64,000 nt of DNA from the NCBI GenBank assembly GCA_963834425.1, contig CAWIBR010000019.1, positions 1-64,000 on the forward strand. Reading direction: 5' to 3'. The notes under the pieces are model-generated. The model was not told where the DNA came from. It ran no database searches and saw nothing but the letters and a program-made list of their open reading frames with translations. Position numbers and translations under genes: made by a program. Origin of the DNA: CAVURS01 sp963834425 (GTDB lineage: Bacteria > Actinomycetota > Actinomycetes > Actinomycetales > CAVURS01). This document shows, one piece after another, positions 10,774-21,674 of this stretch. Position 1 is the first letter of the stretch. The number at the start of each line of letters is the position of its first letter.

Positions 10774-11730
10774 ATGCGCACCGCCCGCACCATCCGTCCG
10801 TACGCCGCGCTGGCCGGCCTCGCCGCCGTCGCCCTGGTGTTGAGCGCCTGCGGCGGCTCGAGCAGCGGCGGCGCCTGCCGATGCGGCCAGCAGCGGCGAC
10901 GGCAGGCGGGCGGCAGCAGGGCGCCAGGGCGGCCGGCCGGGCCAGCAGGGGCAGGCAGGGGGTCGCAACCCGGGCGTGTTCGGTCTGGTCGCCGCCGATC
11001 TCCGGCAAGACCCTGCAGGTGCAGTCGACCCAGACCCAGACCGCCGTGACCTACACGGCCGCAACGAAGTTCAGCCAGACCGTGGCGACGACCAAGGCGG
11101 CGGTGAAGGTCGGCGACTGCGTCGTCGTCCGCGTCGGCCGCGCAGCGGCGGCCGCCGGCGGCGACGCGCGACGGCGGCGCCCACCCAGAGCAGCACCGTC
11201 ACGGCCAGCGTCGGTCGAGGTGTCGGCGGCGACGAGCACCGGCTGCACGCTCGGCGGCGGGTTCGGCGGCGGCGGCTTCGGCGGCGGCGGCGGTTCGGCG
11301 GTGGCGCGGACGGCGGCGCGACCGACCGGCGGCGCCGACGGGCGCGCCGAGCCGGCGCGCCGCACCGGCGGCACCGGCCAGGGTGGCGCCAACGGGCCGG
11401 GCCGCGGCTTCTTCGGCGGCGGCGACGATCGGCAAGGTGACCGGCGTGTCCGGCTCCGGCTTCACCGTCGCCGCCGTCAGCTTCGCCGGCCGGCCGGCGG
11501 CGCGGCTCGAGCCCCGACCGCGACACCGTCGACCACCACCCGCGCGGTCACGGTGACGACGTCGGCGCGCCACGACCTACACCACGAGCAAGACGGCGAC
11601 GGCCAGCGCCCTGGCCGTCGGCAAGTGCGTGTCGGCTCGCGGCCAGAGCGACGACACCGGCACGGTCACGGCGACCACGATCGCGATCAGCCCAGCGGTC
11701 GACGGCGCCTGCACCGGGAGGGGCGCCTGA
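10774..11730 (+). CDS. Secreted lipoprotein with DUF5666-like repeats and Gly-rich linker
   Basis: The lipobox is VLSAC in MRTARTIRPYAALAGLAAVA-LVLSAC, so the mature protein starts with a lipidated Cys followed by GGSSSGG. Two similar modules are visible. The first has YTAATKFSQTVATTKAAVKV followed by GDCVVV; the second has YTTSKTATASALAVGKCVSA. A module resembling DUF5666 (a small beta-rich domain) is inferred from this. Between them is a GGGFGGGGFGGGGG stretch. Many frameshifts occur. The stop overlaps the start of the second adaptor gene (TGATG), placing it in the export operon; it may be the substrate or an outer partner of the pump. Confidence 0.6.
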
Positions 11731-13518
11731 TGGCGAAACCCGCTGGCCGCAAACGACTTTGGCTCCGTCGCGGCGTGCCCGGTCGCGGTCGTCGTCCTCG
11801 TCGTCGGCGGGGTCGTTCGGGACCCGCGCGTTCGCCAGCGGCGTCGAGCGACCCGTCGTACCGGCTGGGCCAGGTGACCAAGGGCTCGGTGTCGCAGACG
11901 CTGACCCTGAGCGGCACGGTCAAGAAGGCCAGCCAGGCGACCTCGTCGTTCCGGGTCAGCGGCACGGTGAAGTCCGTGCCGGTCGCCATCGGCGACCAGG
12001 TCACGCGCCGGCGAGACGGTCGCCGCGCTGGACCCGACCGCGCTGAAGGCGGCGGTCATCTCCGCCGAGGCGACGCTGGCCCAGGCCAAGGCGACGCTGT
12101 CGAGCGACGAGAGCGGCACGTCGACGGTCGGCCTACGACACCTTCACGACGACATCGAGCGAGGTCGTTCGCGATCAACACCGCGGTGGTCCGGACGACC
12201 GGGCCGCCGAGGACACCGGCCCAGGCGGCCGCCGCGGTGAAGCAGGCCCAGGCCGCCGTGACGGCGGCGCTGACCGGGCCGACCGGCGACGAGGCCGCGC
12301 TCGCCAAGCTGAAGACCGCGCAGGACGCGCAGACGACCGCCTGCCAGACCGTCGCTGGCCGGCACGGCCACGACCGCCGAGGTCGCCGACTGCGTCAAGG
12401 CCGTGCAGGACACGACCGACCGCCCAGGGCGCCGTCGCCACGGCGCAGACCGCGCTGACCACGGCCCAGGCCGACCTGTCGACGGCGCTCGACCAACCAG
12501 GCCAAGATCCTGGCCGCGCTGCCGACGACCGGGTCGGGGTCGGGCAGCGGCTCCGGCTCGGGTTCCGGGTCGCGGCTCGGGTCGCGGCTCCGGCTCGGGT
12601 CCGGCTCGGCCGGCTCGGGCCGGCTCGGCTCGCGGCGGCTCGGGCTCCGGCTCCGGGTCGGCAGCGGCCCGGGCAGCGGGTCAGAGCAGCACGGCTCCTC
12701 GGCCCAGCGGATCACCTCGGACAAGGCGGCGGTCACCAGCGCCCAGACCGCGCTTGGCGACGGCCGAGAGCAACCTGACCGCCGCCACGCTGACCGCGCC
12801 GATCAGCGGCACCGTCGCGGCCCTGAGCTACACCGCCGGCGCGGCCAGCGGGTCGGGCAGCGTCACCATCGTCGGCGCCGGCGCGGTCGACGTGACGGTC
12901 GACGTACCGCTCGCCTCGCTGCCGAAGGTCAAGGTCGGCCAGGCCGCCACGGTGACCTCGACCGGCTCGGCCACGCCGGTGGCCGGCGCGGTCCGGTCGA
13001 TCAGCCTGCTGCCGGCCAGCACCACGACCTCGTCGGTGAGCTACCCGGTCGTCGTACGGGTTCCGGCCCCGACCGCGGCCCTGGCCAGCGGCTCGACGGC
13101 GACGGCGACGATCACGCTGGCGACGGTCCAGGACGTCGTCACCGTGCCCAACTCGGCGCTCACCACGCTGGTCGCGGGCACCGGCTTCGTCCAGGTGGTC
13201 AAGAACGGCCAGGCCACCCGCACGCTGGTCCGGACCGGAGCGGTCGGGGCGACCACGACCCAGATCACCTCCGGCCTGACCGTCGGCCAGCAGGTCGTCA
13301 TCGCCGACCTGTCCGAGGCGCTGCCGACCAACTCGACGACCAGCCGGTTCGGCAACCGCACCGGCACCGGCGGGCTGACCTCCAGCCTGAGCGGCGCCGG
13401 CGGTGGGGCGGCTTCGGCGGCGGGGCGGCTTCGGCGGCGGCGGCTTCACCCGCCCCGGCGGCTACGACGCCCCGCGCGCCCGGTGCTCCCGCCGCCCGCC
13501 TACTCCAGAACCCGGTGA
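11730..13518 (+). CDS. Second HlyD-family adaptor protein with Gly/Ser linker
   Basis: After a basic N-terminus and a membrane anchor, the lipoyl half reads SFRVSGTVKSVPVAIGDQVT. A long alpha-hairpin follows (ISAEATLAQAKATLSSDE, AQAAAAVKQAQAAVTAALTG, and later AVTSAQTALATAESNLTAAT). The second lipoyl half is LTAPISGTVAALSYTAG and the barrel part includes VTVPNSALTTLVAGTGF. A Gly-Ser repeat near 12530-12670 interrupts the hairpin, and the C-terminus carries GFGGGGFTRPGG. Many frameshifts occur. Having two adaptors in one operon with a single ATPase-permease pair is unusual for E. coli-type MacAB; I believe it recurs in actinobacteria (recollection only). Confidence 0.75.
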
Positions 13519-13546
13519 TCGGCCCCGTTCTGGGCCCGATCACCGG
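13512..13546. terminator. 11-bp hairpin after the export operon
   Basis: CCGGTGATCGG (13512-13522) pairs with CCGATCACCGG (13536-13546) around a 13-nt loop, right at the end of the second adaptor gene. It is a likely transcription terminator of the macAB-like operon. Confidence 0.7.
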
Positions 13547-13608
13547 CCTTGGGGAGCACGCGGGCGTCGGGGAGCACGACGCGGGGCGGTACGACGCGGG
13601 GCGCGGTA

Positions 13609-13652
13609 CGACGAAGGGGCCCGGCACCTGGCGGTGTCGGGCCCCTCGTCGT
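13609..13652. terminator. Hairpin downstream of clpC
   Basis: CGACGAAGGGGCCCG (from 13609) pairs with CGGGCCCCTCGTCG (up to 13652) with one bulged A. It sits just beyond the end of clpC on the minus strand and between convergent operons. Confidence 0.7.
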
Positions 13653-13680
13653 TGCTGGCTCGGGCTGACCGCCGCTGGCG

Positions 13681-16227
13681 CTACTCGCCGGCGGCCGCGG
13701 CTCGCGCCGGGCCGGCCGTCGGCCGGACCGCTGGCCACCGCGGCCTCGACCGTCGGCGACGTCCGGGATCGTGGCCTTCGGGCTGCCGAGGAAGGTGAAC
13801 TGCGCGTCCTTCTCGGCGCCGTCGGTGTCGACCAGGACGATCGAGCCCGGCTTGAGCTCGCCGTACAGGATCTTCTCCGACAGCACGTCCTCGATGTCGC
13901 GCTGGATGGTCCGACGCAGCGGCCGGGCCCCGAGGACGGGGTCGTAGCCCTTGGTCGCGAGCAGGATCTTCGCGGCGGGCGTGAGCTCGATGCCCATGTC
14001 CTTGTCGCGCAGGCGCTCGTCCAGCTTGGCCAGCATGAGGTCGACGATCTCGATGATCTCCTCCTGGGTGAGCTGCGGGAAGACGATGGTGTCGTCCACG
14101 CGGTTGAGGAACTCCGGCCGGAAGTGCTGCTTGAGCTCGTCGATGACGCGGTTCTTCATCCGCTCGTAGCCGGTCTTGGTGTCGGCGCCGGACGCGAAGC
14201 CCAGGCTCTGACCCTTGGCGATGTCCCTCGTGCCGAGGTTCGTCGTCATGATGATCACGGTGTTCTTGAAGTCCACCGAACGGCCCTGGCTGTCGGTCAG
14301 GCGACCGTCCTCCAGGATCTGCAGCAGCGAGTTGAAGATGTCCGGGTGGGCCTTCTCGACCTCGTCGAACAGGACCACCGAGAACGGCTTGCGCCGCACC
14401 TTCTCGGTCAGCTGGCCGCCCTCCTCGTAGCCGACGTAGCCGGGAGGCGAGCCGAACAGCCGCGAGACGGTGTGCTTCTCGGAGAACTCGCTCATGTCGA
14501 GCTGGATCAGCGAGTCCTCGTCGCCGAACAGGAACTCCGCGAGCGCCTTGGCCAGCTCGGTCTTACCGACACCGGTCGGGCCGGCGAAGATGAACGAGCC
14601 ACCGGGACGCTTGGGGTCCTTCAACCCCGCACGAGTACGGCGGATGGCCTGCGAGAGCGCCTTGATCGCGTCGTTCTGGCCGACGATCCGCTTGTGCAGC
14701 TCGTCCTCCATCCGCAGCAGCCGGGCGGACTCCTCCTCGGTCAGCTTGAAGACCGGGATGCCCGTGGCCGTGGCCAGGACCTCCGCGATGAGCTCCTCGT
14801 TGACCTCGGCGACGATGTCCATGTCGCCGGCCTTCCACTGCTTCTCGCGGTCGGCCTTCTCACCGAGCAGGCGCTTCTCGGCATCGCGCAGCGACGCGGC
14901 CTTCTCGAAGTCCTGCGCGTCGATCGCCGACTCCTTCTCGCGACGCGTGTGCGCGATCCGCTCGTCGAACTCGCGCAGGTCCGGCGGCGCCGTCATCCGG
15001 CGGATCCGCAGTCGGGCGCCGGCCTCGTCGATCAGGTCGATCGCCTTGTCCGGCAGGAACCGGTCGTTGACGTAGCGGTCGGCCAGCGTGGCCGCGCTCA
15101 CCAGCGCGGCGTCCGTGATGGACACCCGGTGGTGCGCCTCGTAGCGGTCGCGCAGACCCTTGAGGATCTCGATCGTGTGCGCCAGCGTCGGCTCGGCGAC
15201 CTGGATCGGCTGGAACCGGCGCTCGAGCGCGGCGTCCTTCTCGACGTACTTGCGGTACTCGTCGAGGGTCGTCGCACCGATCGTCTGCAGCTCACCACGG
15301 GCCAGCATCGGCTTGAGGATGCTCGCCGCGTCGATCGCGCCCTCGGCGGCGCCCGGCACCGACGAGCGTGTGCATCTCGTCGATGAACAGGATGATGTCG
15401 CCGCGGGTGCGGATCTCCTTGAGGACCTTCTTCAGCCGCTCCTCGAAGTCACCGCGGTAGCGGCTGCCGGCCACCAGCGCGCCGAGGTCGAGCGTGTAGA
15501 GCTGCTTGTCCTTCAGCGTCTCCGGCACCTCGCCCTTGACGATGGCCTGCGAGAGGCCCTCGACGACGGCGGTCTTGCCGACGCCGGGCTCCCCGATGAG
15601 CACCGGGTTGTTCTTGGTCCGGCGGGACAGGACCTGCATGACCCGCTCGATCTCCTTCTCGCGCCCGATGACCGGATCGAGCTTGCCCTCCCGGGCGGCC
15701 TGGGTCAGGTTGCGGCCGAACTGGTCGAGCACCAGCGAGCCGGACGGGCTGCCCTCGGCCGGGCCGCCGGCGGTCTGCGGCTCCTTGCCCTGGTAGCCGG
15801 ACAGCAGCTGGATGACCTGCTGGCGGACGCGGTTGAGGTCGGCGCCGAGCTTGACCAGCACCTGGGCCGCGACACCTTCGCCCTCACGGATCAGGCCGAG
15901 CAGGATGTGCTCGGTGCCGATGTAGTTGTGGCCCAGCTGCAGCGCCTCGCGCAGGCTCAGCTCGAGGACCTTCTTGGCCCGGGGCGTGAAGGGGATGTGG
16001 CCGGACGGCGCGTTCTGCCCCTGGCCGATGATCTCCTGCACCTGCTCGCGGACGGCATCCAGCGAGATGCCGAGGCTCTCCAGAGCCTTGGCGGCGACGC
16101 CTTCGCCCTCGTGGATCAGCCCGAGCAGGATGTGCTCGGTGCCGATGTAGTTGTGGTTGAGCATCCGGGCCTCTTCTTGCGCCAGGACGACAACCCGTCG
16201 GGCTCGGTCGGTGAATCTCTCGAACAT
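13681..16227 (-). CDS. clpC: ATP-dependent Clp protease ATPase subunit ClpC
   Basis: ClpC is the AAA+ unfoldase that feeds substrates to ClpP. The start MFERFTDRARRVVVLAQEEA is diagnostic. Two Clp_N repeats (each with HNYIGTEHILLGLI) span residues 1-145. The D1 Walker A GEPGVGKT is near residue 210, and the UVR-containing middle region includes DFEKAASLRDAEKRLL. The D2 Walker A GPTGVGKT is near residue 548, and the ClpP-loop region follows SEFSEKHTVSRLFGSPPGYV. One frameshift near 15358 splits the D1 domain (after MHTLVGAG), and another near 13750 affects the C-terminus, for which the end at 13681 (AAAAGE) is most plausible. Length of about 848 residues is normal. Confidence 0.95.
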
Positions 16228-16350
16228 GCGTGCGCTCCTCGCCGGGGCGGCCGTTCGAGTGAGGACTGCCCTCACCCGTCTGGGCCAACTTCGATGCTAT
16301 CTGCCGTAGCCAACTACCTCCTCGGCACGACTGTTCCGTTACCTGAGGCC

Positions 16351-16367
16351 GTTCGCCTGCGGCGTAC
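16351..16367. promoter_or_regulatory. ClgR-like operator upstream of clpC
   Basis: GTTCGCCTGCGGCGTAC closely resembles the actinobacterial ClgR consensus core CGCYNANRGCG (one mismatch at the central A). It lies about 125 bp upstream of the clpC start in the otherwise gene-free 16228-16457 stretch. ClgR is the known activator of clpC and clpP in Streptomyces, Corynebacterium and Mycobacterium. This is a single-site match by eye. Confidence 0.4.
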
Positions 16368-16457
16368 CAGGTTCTTCGCCGGCGCGTCGGGGGATTGCTC
16401 AAGAAACCGGTGAAACTGCCGAACTTCAGGGGTAGCGCCATCAGGGAGGGGCGCCTC

Positions 16458-18367
16458 ATGTCTGCACTGTCCACCGGCACGTCTCGCGCTCGCCGAAGCG
16501 CCCGTCTCAGAGTCGGCGGCAAGTTCTCGCTTGCCGTCGGAATCGTGCTGCTCGCGATGCTCGGCGTGACCGCCAGCGGCGCCCTGGGCCTGGCCCGGAT
16601 GAAGACGCAGGTCAACCGCCTGTACGACGACAACATCGTCACCAGTGAGGCGACCACCAACCTCGAGCTGTCGCTCGACCAGGTAGAGAAGGCAGCGCTG
16701 GAGCAGATCGCGACCAGCGACCCCGGCCGGCAGGCCGTCCTCAACCAACAGCTCGACGAGAACCTGATCCCCAACGTGGAGCGACGCCTGTCACAGGTCA
16801 GCACGTTGATCGAGGGCGACCCGGATGCCCCGCAGCGGATCGGGGCCATTTCCTCCGACTTCGACCGGTACCTCGCCCTGCGCCGGGCCGGCGTCTACTC
16901 CGGGCCGTCCGGGCGGGCGGCCACGGACTCGGCCGCTGCGGCCAGGACCGCCACCTTGTTCGGCCAGATGAACTCGGTGTCCGAGGTCCTTCGACAGGTC
17001 GAGGTCCGGGAGGCCAAGGCAGCCGACCGGTCGGCCGAGAGGACCTACCACTCGACCCTGCTCAGCCTGGTCCTGGGCTCCGCGGCGTCCCTGCTCGTCG
17101 GGCTCGGCGTGGTGCTGCTGCTGATCCGCAGCCTGGTCCCTCGGATCCGCAGCTACTCCTTCTTCGCCGGCCAGATCGCCTCCGGCGAGGGCGCGGACCA
17201 GCTCCGGGTCAAGGGCCGGGACGAGCTCTCCGACCTCGGCCTCGCGCTCAACGACATGGTGGCTGCCCGGGAGCAGCTGCGCTCGGACGAGGGCGCCCAG
17301 ACCGAGTTCATCGAGACCCTGCAGGCCACGGCGTCCGAGGACGAGGCCCACGGCCTGCTCAAGCGGCACATCGAGCGCTCGCTGCCCGGCAGCGGCGTTA
17401 CCGTCCTGACCCGCAACAACAGCGGCAACCGGCTCGAGGCAGCCACCGACCCGGGTGACGGCGACCCGCTGGCCGGCCGCCTCGTGGGCGCCGAGCCGCG
17501 CTCCTGCCTGGCCGTGCGGCTCGGCCGGACCCACAAGGAGGGCAACGAGAGCCAGCTGCTCGAGTGCTCGGTCTGCGTCGCCGGCACCAAGCGGACCACC
17601 TGCGAGCCGCTCCTGGTCAGCGGCGAGGTGATCGGGTCGGTCCTGGTCCGGCACCCCGAGAGCGCAGTGCCCCGGGCGGACGAGGGGCGGATCTCGCTCA
17701 CCGTTGCCCAGGCCGCTCCCGTGCTGGCCAACCTGCGCAACCTGGCGCTGGCCGAGTTCCGGGCCAACAACGACTCGCTCACCGGGCTGCCCAACAAGCG
17801 GGCCTCCGAGGACACCTTCAAGCGGATGATCGCCCAGGCCCATCGCTCGGTGGCCACGCTGGCCGTGATGATGCTCGACCTGGACCACTTCAAACGGATC
17901 AACGACCGGTTCGGTCACGGCAAGGGCGACGAGGTGCTGGCGGCGGTCGGCGCGGCCATCCAGGAGTGCCTGCGCGACAGCGACTTCGCCGGCCGCTTCG
18001 GGGGCGAGGAGTTCCTGATCCTGCTCCCGGACACCGATGTCGAGGGCGCCAGCCGCTTCGCCGAGCGGCTGCGTGAGGCCATCGGGTCCATCACCGTCGT
18101 CGGGGTCGAGACCGAGATCACGGCCAGTCTCGGCGTCGCCGAGCTGATCGAGCACGGCGGTACGCCGCAGGGCCTGCTGCGCGAGGCCGACCGGGCGCTC
18201 TACGCGGCCAAGGCCGCCGGCCGCGACCGCGGGGTCGTGGCCCGGGTCGCCGACAACGGCGAGATCGTGCACACCGAGATCGCCAAGACGCTCCATCTGC
18301 GGGATCTGGCCCGGCAGCCGGCGCGGCGGAAGCGGTGGAGGACGTGCTCGCGGCCGACCCGGCCTAG
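16458..18367 (+). CDS. Membrane-bound diguanylate cyclase (sensor-HAMP-GAF-like-GGDEF)
   Basis: It synthesises cyclic di-GMP from two GTP. The ATG at 16458 follows a good AGGGAGGG site. A first membrane helix (SLAVGIVLLAMLGVTASGAL) and a second near residue 210 (LVLGSAASLLVGLGVVLLLI) bracket a helical periplasmic sensor. HAMP-like sequence follows, then a GAF-like region with cysteines (LLECSVCVAGTKRTTCEPLL). The GGDEF domain has DLDHFKRIND, the active site as GGEEF near residue 515, and an intact inhibitory RxxD site (RDSD) five residues before it. This indicates an active, product-inhibited cyclase. A frameshift near 18320 is needed for the proper end AEAVEDVLAADPA. Confidence 0.9.
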
Positions 18368-18726
18368 GGCGTCGACGAGGAACGGACAGCGTCCAGGTAG
18401 GCGGCGGCGACGCGCTTCGGGACGCACATCTGCCAGGCGTCGACCACCAGGTCGTGCATCTCCTCCTCGTCGATCGCGGCGAGGCGCACCTCGAGCCAGT
18501 TGTAGCGAAGATCGCGCGCAGCCGGCATCAGGAACTTCTCCGGCTCGGCGGCCACCATCGCCGCTCGCTCCTCCTTGGGGAAGCCGAAGCCCATCTCCTG
18601 CTCGTCGCGCGAGAAGGCCAGGAAGACGATCCGGCCGACCCGGAACTTCACCCGGTCGCGGACGAGTGCTTCGTAGCTGCGCGGCAGCGTCAGAGCCAGC
18701 GCCCGCACACTCTCGATGGTGGCCAT
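18364..18726 (-). CDS. MmcQ/YjbR family protein
   Basis: This 120-residue protein has the CyaY-like fold of the MmcQ/YjbR (DUF419) family. It shows the typical FRVGRIVFLAFS strand pair and the C-terminal helix DLVVDAWQMCVPKRVAAAYL. The family is widespread but has no established reaction; a nucleic acid-binding role has been proposed. It converges on, and overlaps by four bases, the end of the GGDEF gene. Confidence 0.85.
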   Translation of the reverse strand: MATIESVRALALTLPRSYEALVRDRVKFRVGRIVFLAFSRDEQEMGFGFPKEERAAMVAAEPEKFLMPAARDLRYNWLEVRLAAIDEEEMHDLVVDAWQMCVPKRVAAAYLDAVRSSSTP

Positions 18727-18777
18727 GCCGGCATCGTGCCCCTGGGTTGTGACAGTCCGACCAGTGACAATCACCTC

Positions 18778-19410
18778 GTGACCTTCACCGGGATTCCGCT
18801 GGCCGCGCTCGACTTCTACGAGGACCTCGAAGTGGACAACTCCAAGACCTTCTGGAGCGCCCACCAGCAGGTCTACGAGGACCAGGTGAAGGCGCCGCTG
18901 CTGGCCCTGGCCGGCGCGCTCGAGGCGGAGTTCGGCCCGGCGAAGTACTTCCGTCCCTACCGCGACGTGCGGTTCAGCAAGGACAAGTCGCCGTACAAGG
19001 TGCAGCAGGGCTTGTGGTTCGGCCAGAGCGCGCGCTACGTCCACGTGTCGGCCGCCGGCCTGTTTGTCGCAGGCGGTTACTGGCGGATGTCCTCCGACCA
19101 GATCGGTCGGCTGCGCCGCGCGATCGACGACGACATCCCCGGCGCCGCGCTCGAGCAGGCCGTCGCCGCACTCCGGCGCAGCAAGCTCGAGGTGTCGGGC
19201 GAGCGGCTGACCCGGGTGCCGTCCGGCTACGACAAGGACCACCCGCGAGCCGAGCTGTTGCGGCACAAGTCGCTGACCGCCGGGCGCGAGTTCGGCGCCC
19301 CGCCGTGGCTGGCCACGAACAAGGCGCAGACCGAGATCGTGCGCGCCTGGCGAGCGATGGCCCCCCTGGTCACCTGGTTGCAGGACAACGTCGGCAGCGA
19401 CGCCGAGTAG
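18778..19410 (+). CDS. DUF2461 domain protein
   Basis: The GTG at 18778 gives VTFTGIPLAALDFYEDLEVD, and the family signature FRPYRDVRFSKDKSPYK is intact. Conserved GGYW and SGYDKDHPRAELL segments follow. At 210 residues it matches DUF2461 (TIGR02453) proteins, cytosolic and of unknown function. No frameshift is needed. It diverges from the MmcQ-like gene over about 50 bp. Confidence 0.88.
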   Translation: MTFTGIPLAALDFYEDLEVDNSKTFWSAHQQVYEDQVKAPLLALAGALEAEFGPAKYFRPYRDVRFSKDKSPYKVQQGLWFGQSARYVHVSAAGLFVAGGYWRMSSDQIGRLRRAIDDDIPGAALEQAVAALRRSKLEVSGERLTRVPSGYDKDHPRAELLRHKSLTAGREFGAPPWLATNKAQTEIVRAWRAMAPLVTWLQDNVGSDAE

Positions 19411-19492
19411 CCGTCGCGGCTGACATCTGTCATTGCGGTTCCAGGTCGGATCGCGGATGTGCTCCGCCCGCCCGAGGTCGATCCTGGATGTC

Positions 19493-20010
19493 ATGGCAGG
19501 AGACATGGCGGTCCAGAGTCATCTGCGGGAGCCGGCCAACCGCCTGTCCCCGCGCGCCCAGCGTACTGGCTGGCCCGGGCCGCCGTGCTGGCCGTCGTCG
19601 TGGTCGGCGGCCAGGTCGCCTGGCTGATCATCTCCGGCTGGGGCTCGGACACCGCGGCCGCCTGGCATCTGCCGGTGCTCGTCGTCTCAGCCGTCGCCTT
19701 GCTGCTGTACGTCGCCGTGATGCCCCCGTGGCGCTACCGCGTGCACCGGTGGGAAGCCACGCCGCTGGCGGTCTACACCCAGACCGGCTGGGTGCGCAGG
19801 GAGCGCCGGATCGCACCGCTGTCGCGGGTGCAGACCGTCGACACCGAGCAGGGCGCGATCGCCCGGCTGTTCAAGCTGGCCAAGGTCACCGTGACGACGG
19901 CCTCCGCGGCCGGACCGCTGGTCATCGACGGGTTGGACACCGACGTCGCGGCCCGCCTGGTCGAGCAGCTCACCGCGGCGGCGGCCGCCGAGCGCGGGGA
20001 CGCCACATGA
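19493..20010 (+). CDS. Bacterial PH-domain membrane protein (YdbS-like, short partner)
   Basis: Start choice is uncertain (ATG 19493 or 19505). Both give LREPANRLSPRAQ, then a frameshift near 19560, then two membrane helices (AVLAVVVVGGQVAWLIISG and LPVLVVSAVALLLYVAVM). One bPH2 domain follows, beginning WRYRVHRWEATPLAVYTQTG and containing PLSRVQTVDTEQGAIARLFK. This is the classic YdbS arrangement. Its stop overlaps the start of the larger partner (ATGA), so the two are made together. Confidence 0.85.
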
Positions 20011-21611
20011 CGACGTACGACGGGTCGGCGGCGACTCCGGTCGAGGCGGAGGCCCCCGAGCCGGCCGCGTCTCCGGAGGTCGCCTGGCATCGGCTGGCCG
20101 GCGCGATGCTGGTGATCCAGCCGGTGCGCGAGCTGATCCGGGCCATCCCGCTGCTGATCGCGCTGATCTTCGCGGGCCACGCCACCGGTGGCGGGCCGCC
20201 GTGGAGCCTGATCGGTGTCGCGCTCGTGACGCTGCGCGGCGTGCTGATGTGGTTCACCACGAGCTTTCGGATCACCGACACCCAGCTGCAGCTGCGGCGG
20301 GGCCTGCTGCGTCGACGGACCTTGGTCACCCAGCTCGACCGGGTCCGCACGGTCGATGTGACCGCTGACGTGTGGCAGCGGTTCTTCCAGCTGACCAAGG
20401 TGGAGATCGGCACCGGCACGACCGACCGTCGCAAGGAGGCCTTCGCCATCGACGGCGTCAGCGCCGCACGGGCGGCCGCCTTGCGCGGTGAGCTGCTGCA
20501 TCGGGTGCCGGCCACCGCCGCTGCCACCGCGGGCACCGGTGCCACCGGTGCCACCACGACCGACGCCGCCGCCCCGGTGCATCAGGAGACCGAGATCGCC
20601 CGCCTCCGACCCGGCTGGGCGGCGTACGGGCCGTTCACGCTGTCGGGTGCGTTCACCGCCCTGTTCCTGGTCGGGCTGGGCTGGCGGATCTCCGGGGAGG
20701 CCCACCTGCATCCGGATCAGGTGACCGTCGTCCACGATGCGACCCACCACCTGCGCGACTCGGCGCCGTGGCTGGCCGGGCTCGAGGTCCTGGTGCCGGC
20801 GCTCGTCGTCATCGCGCTGCTGTCGATCTGTGGCTACGTCCTGGCCTTCTGGAACTTCCGGCTCAGCCGGCACTCCGGTGGCACGCTGCACGTCGAGCGC
20901 GGGCTGCTGACGACGCGGGCGACCAGCCTGGAGGAGCGACGGCTGCGCGGCGCCGAGGTCAGCGAGCCGTTGCTGCTGAGGGCCGTCGGCGGCGCCCGCT
21001 GCCTGGCCATCGCAACCGGACTTCGGGTCGGCCGCGGAGCCGAGCGGGGTGGCACCGTGCTCCTGCCGCCCGCTCCGCGCGGGGAAGTGGTGCGAGTCGC
21101 GGCCGATGTCCTGCACGACCCGACACCGCTCGATGCCCAGCTGCGCCCGCATCCGGCCGCCGCTCGACGACGCCGCTTCACGCGCGCGACGGTGGGCGCG
21201 CTGATCCTGGTTGCCCTGCTCGCCCTCGGCTGGTGGGCCGGCCTGGTCCCGGCGTACACCCCGCTCGTCGCCCTGGCCCTGCTGGTGCCGGCCTGGTTGC
21301 TCGCCGCGGACCGCGCCGCGGCGCTCGGGCATCAGATCGCGGTGGGCCCGAGCGGGTTGCGCTGGCTGGTCACTCGCGGCGGTTCGCTGGTCCGCCGGCG
21401 CTGCATGCTCGAGGCGGACGGCGTCATCGGGGTCACCCTGCAGCAGTCCTATTTCCAGCGGCGGGCCGGTGTCGTCACCCTGGTCGCCACGACCGCGGCC
21501 GGCCGACAGAAGTACGCCGTGACCGATCTCGGCTCGGCTCAGGCGGAGGCGCTCTCGGCCGAGCTCCTGCCGGGGCTGCTGGACGAGTTCCTCGTCGACG
21601 CAGCGCACTGA
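20007..21611 (+). CDS. Bacterial PH-domain membrane protein (YdbT-like, long partner)
   Basis: This 534-residue protein carries three bPH2 modules, each led by one or two membrane helices. The first contains QLDRVRTVDVTADVWQRFFQ and EIGTGT. The second follows VPALVVIALLSICGYVLAF and contains SLEERRLRGAEVSEPLL. The third is near residues 430-530 with LQQSYFQRRAGVVTLVATTA. In Firmicutes, YdbST pairs are linked to envelope stress and antimicrobial peptide protection; here a membrane-associated scaffold role is only inferred. No frameshift is seen. A second, independent bPH pair occurs at 37.5-39.4 kb. Confidence 0.88.
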   Translation: MTTYDGSAATPVEAEAPEPAASPEVAWHRLAGAMLVIQPVRELIRAIPLLIALIFAGHATGGGPPWSLIGVALVTLRGVLMWFTTSFRITDTQLQLRRGLLRRRTLVTQLDRVRTVDVTADVWQRFFQLTKVEIGTGTTDRRKEAFAIDGVSAARAAALRGELLHRVPATAAATAGTGATGATTTDAAAPVHQETEIARLRPGWAAYGPFTLSGAFTALFLVGLGWRISGEAHLHPDQVTVVHDATHHLRDSAPWLAGLEVLVPALVVIALLSICGYVLAFWNFRLSRHSGGTLHVERGLLTTRATSLEERRLRGAEVSEPLLLRAVGGARCLAIATGLRVGRGAERGGTVLLPPAPRGEVVRVAADVLHDPTPLDAQLRPHPAAARRRRFTRATVGALILVALLALGWWAGLVPAYTPLVALALLVPAWLLAADRAAALGHQIAVGPSGLRWLVTRGGSLVRRRCMLEADGVIGVTLQQSYFQRRAGVVTLVATTAAGRQKYAVTDLGSAQAEALSAELLPGLLDEFLVDAAH

Positions 21612-21674
21612 CCCGCAGCCTCCGCCGGGCCACGGGTTCGTCGTCAGCGCAACGTGCACGAGCTCCACCAGGCG

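Noticed and set aside
15340..15370. Programmed frameshift in clpC
   Set aside because: No slippery heptamer or stimulatory structure, and the same kind of break occurs in most neighbouring genes, so a sequencing indel is far more likely.
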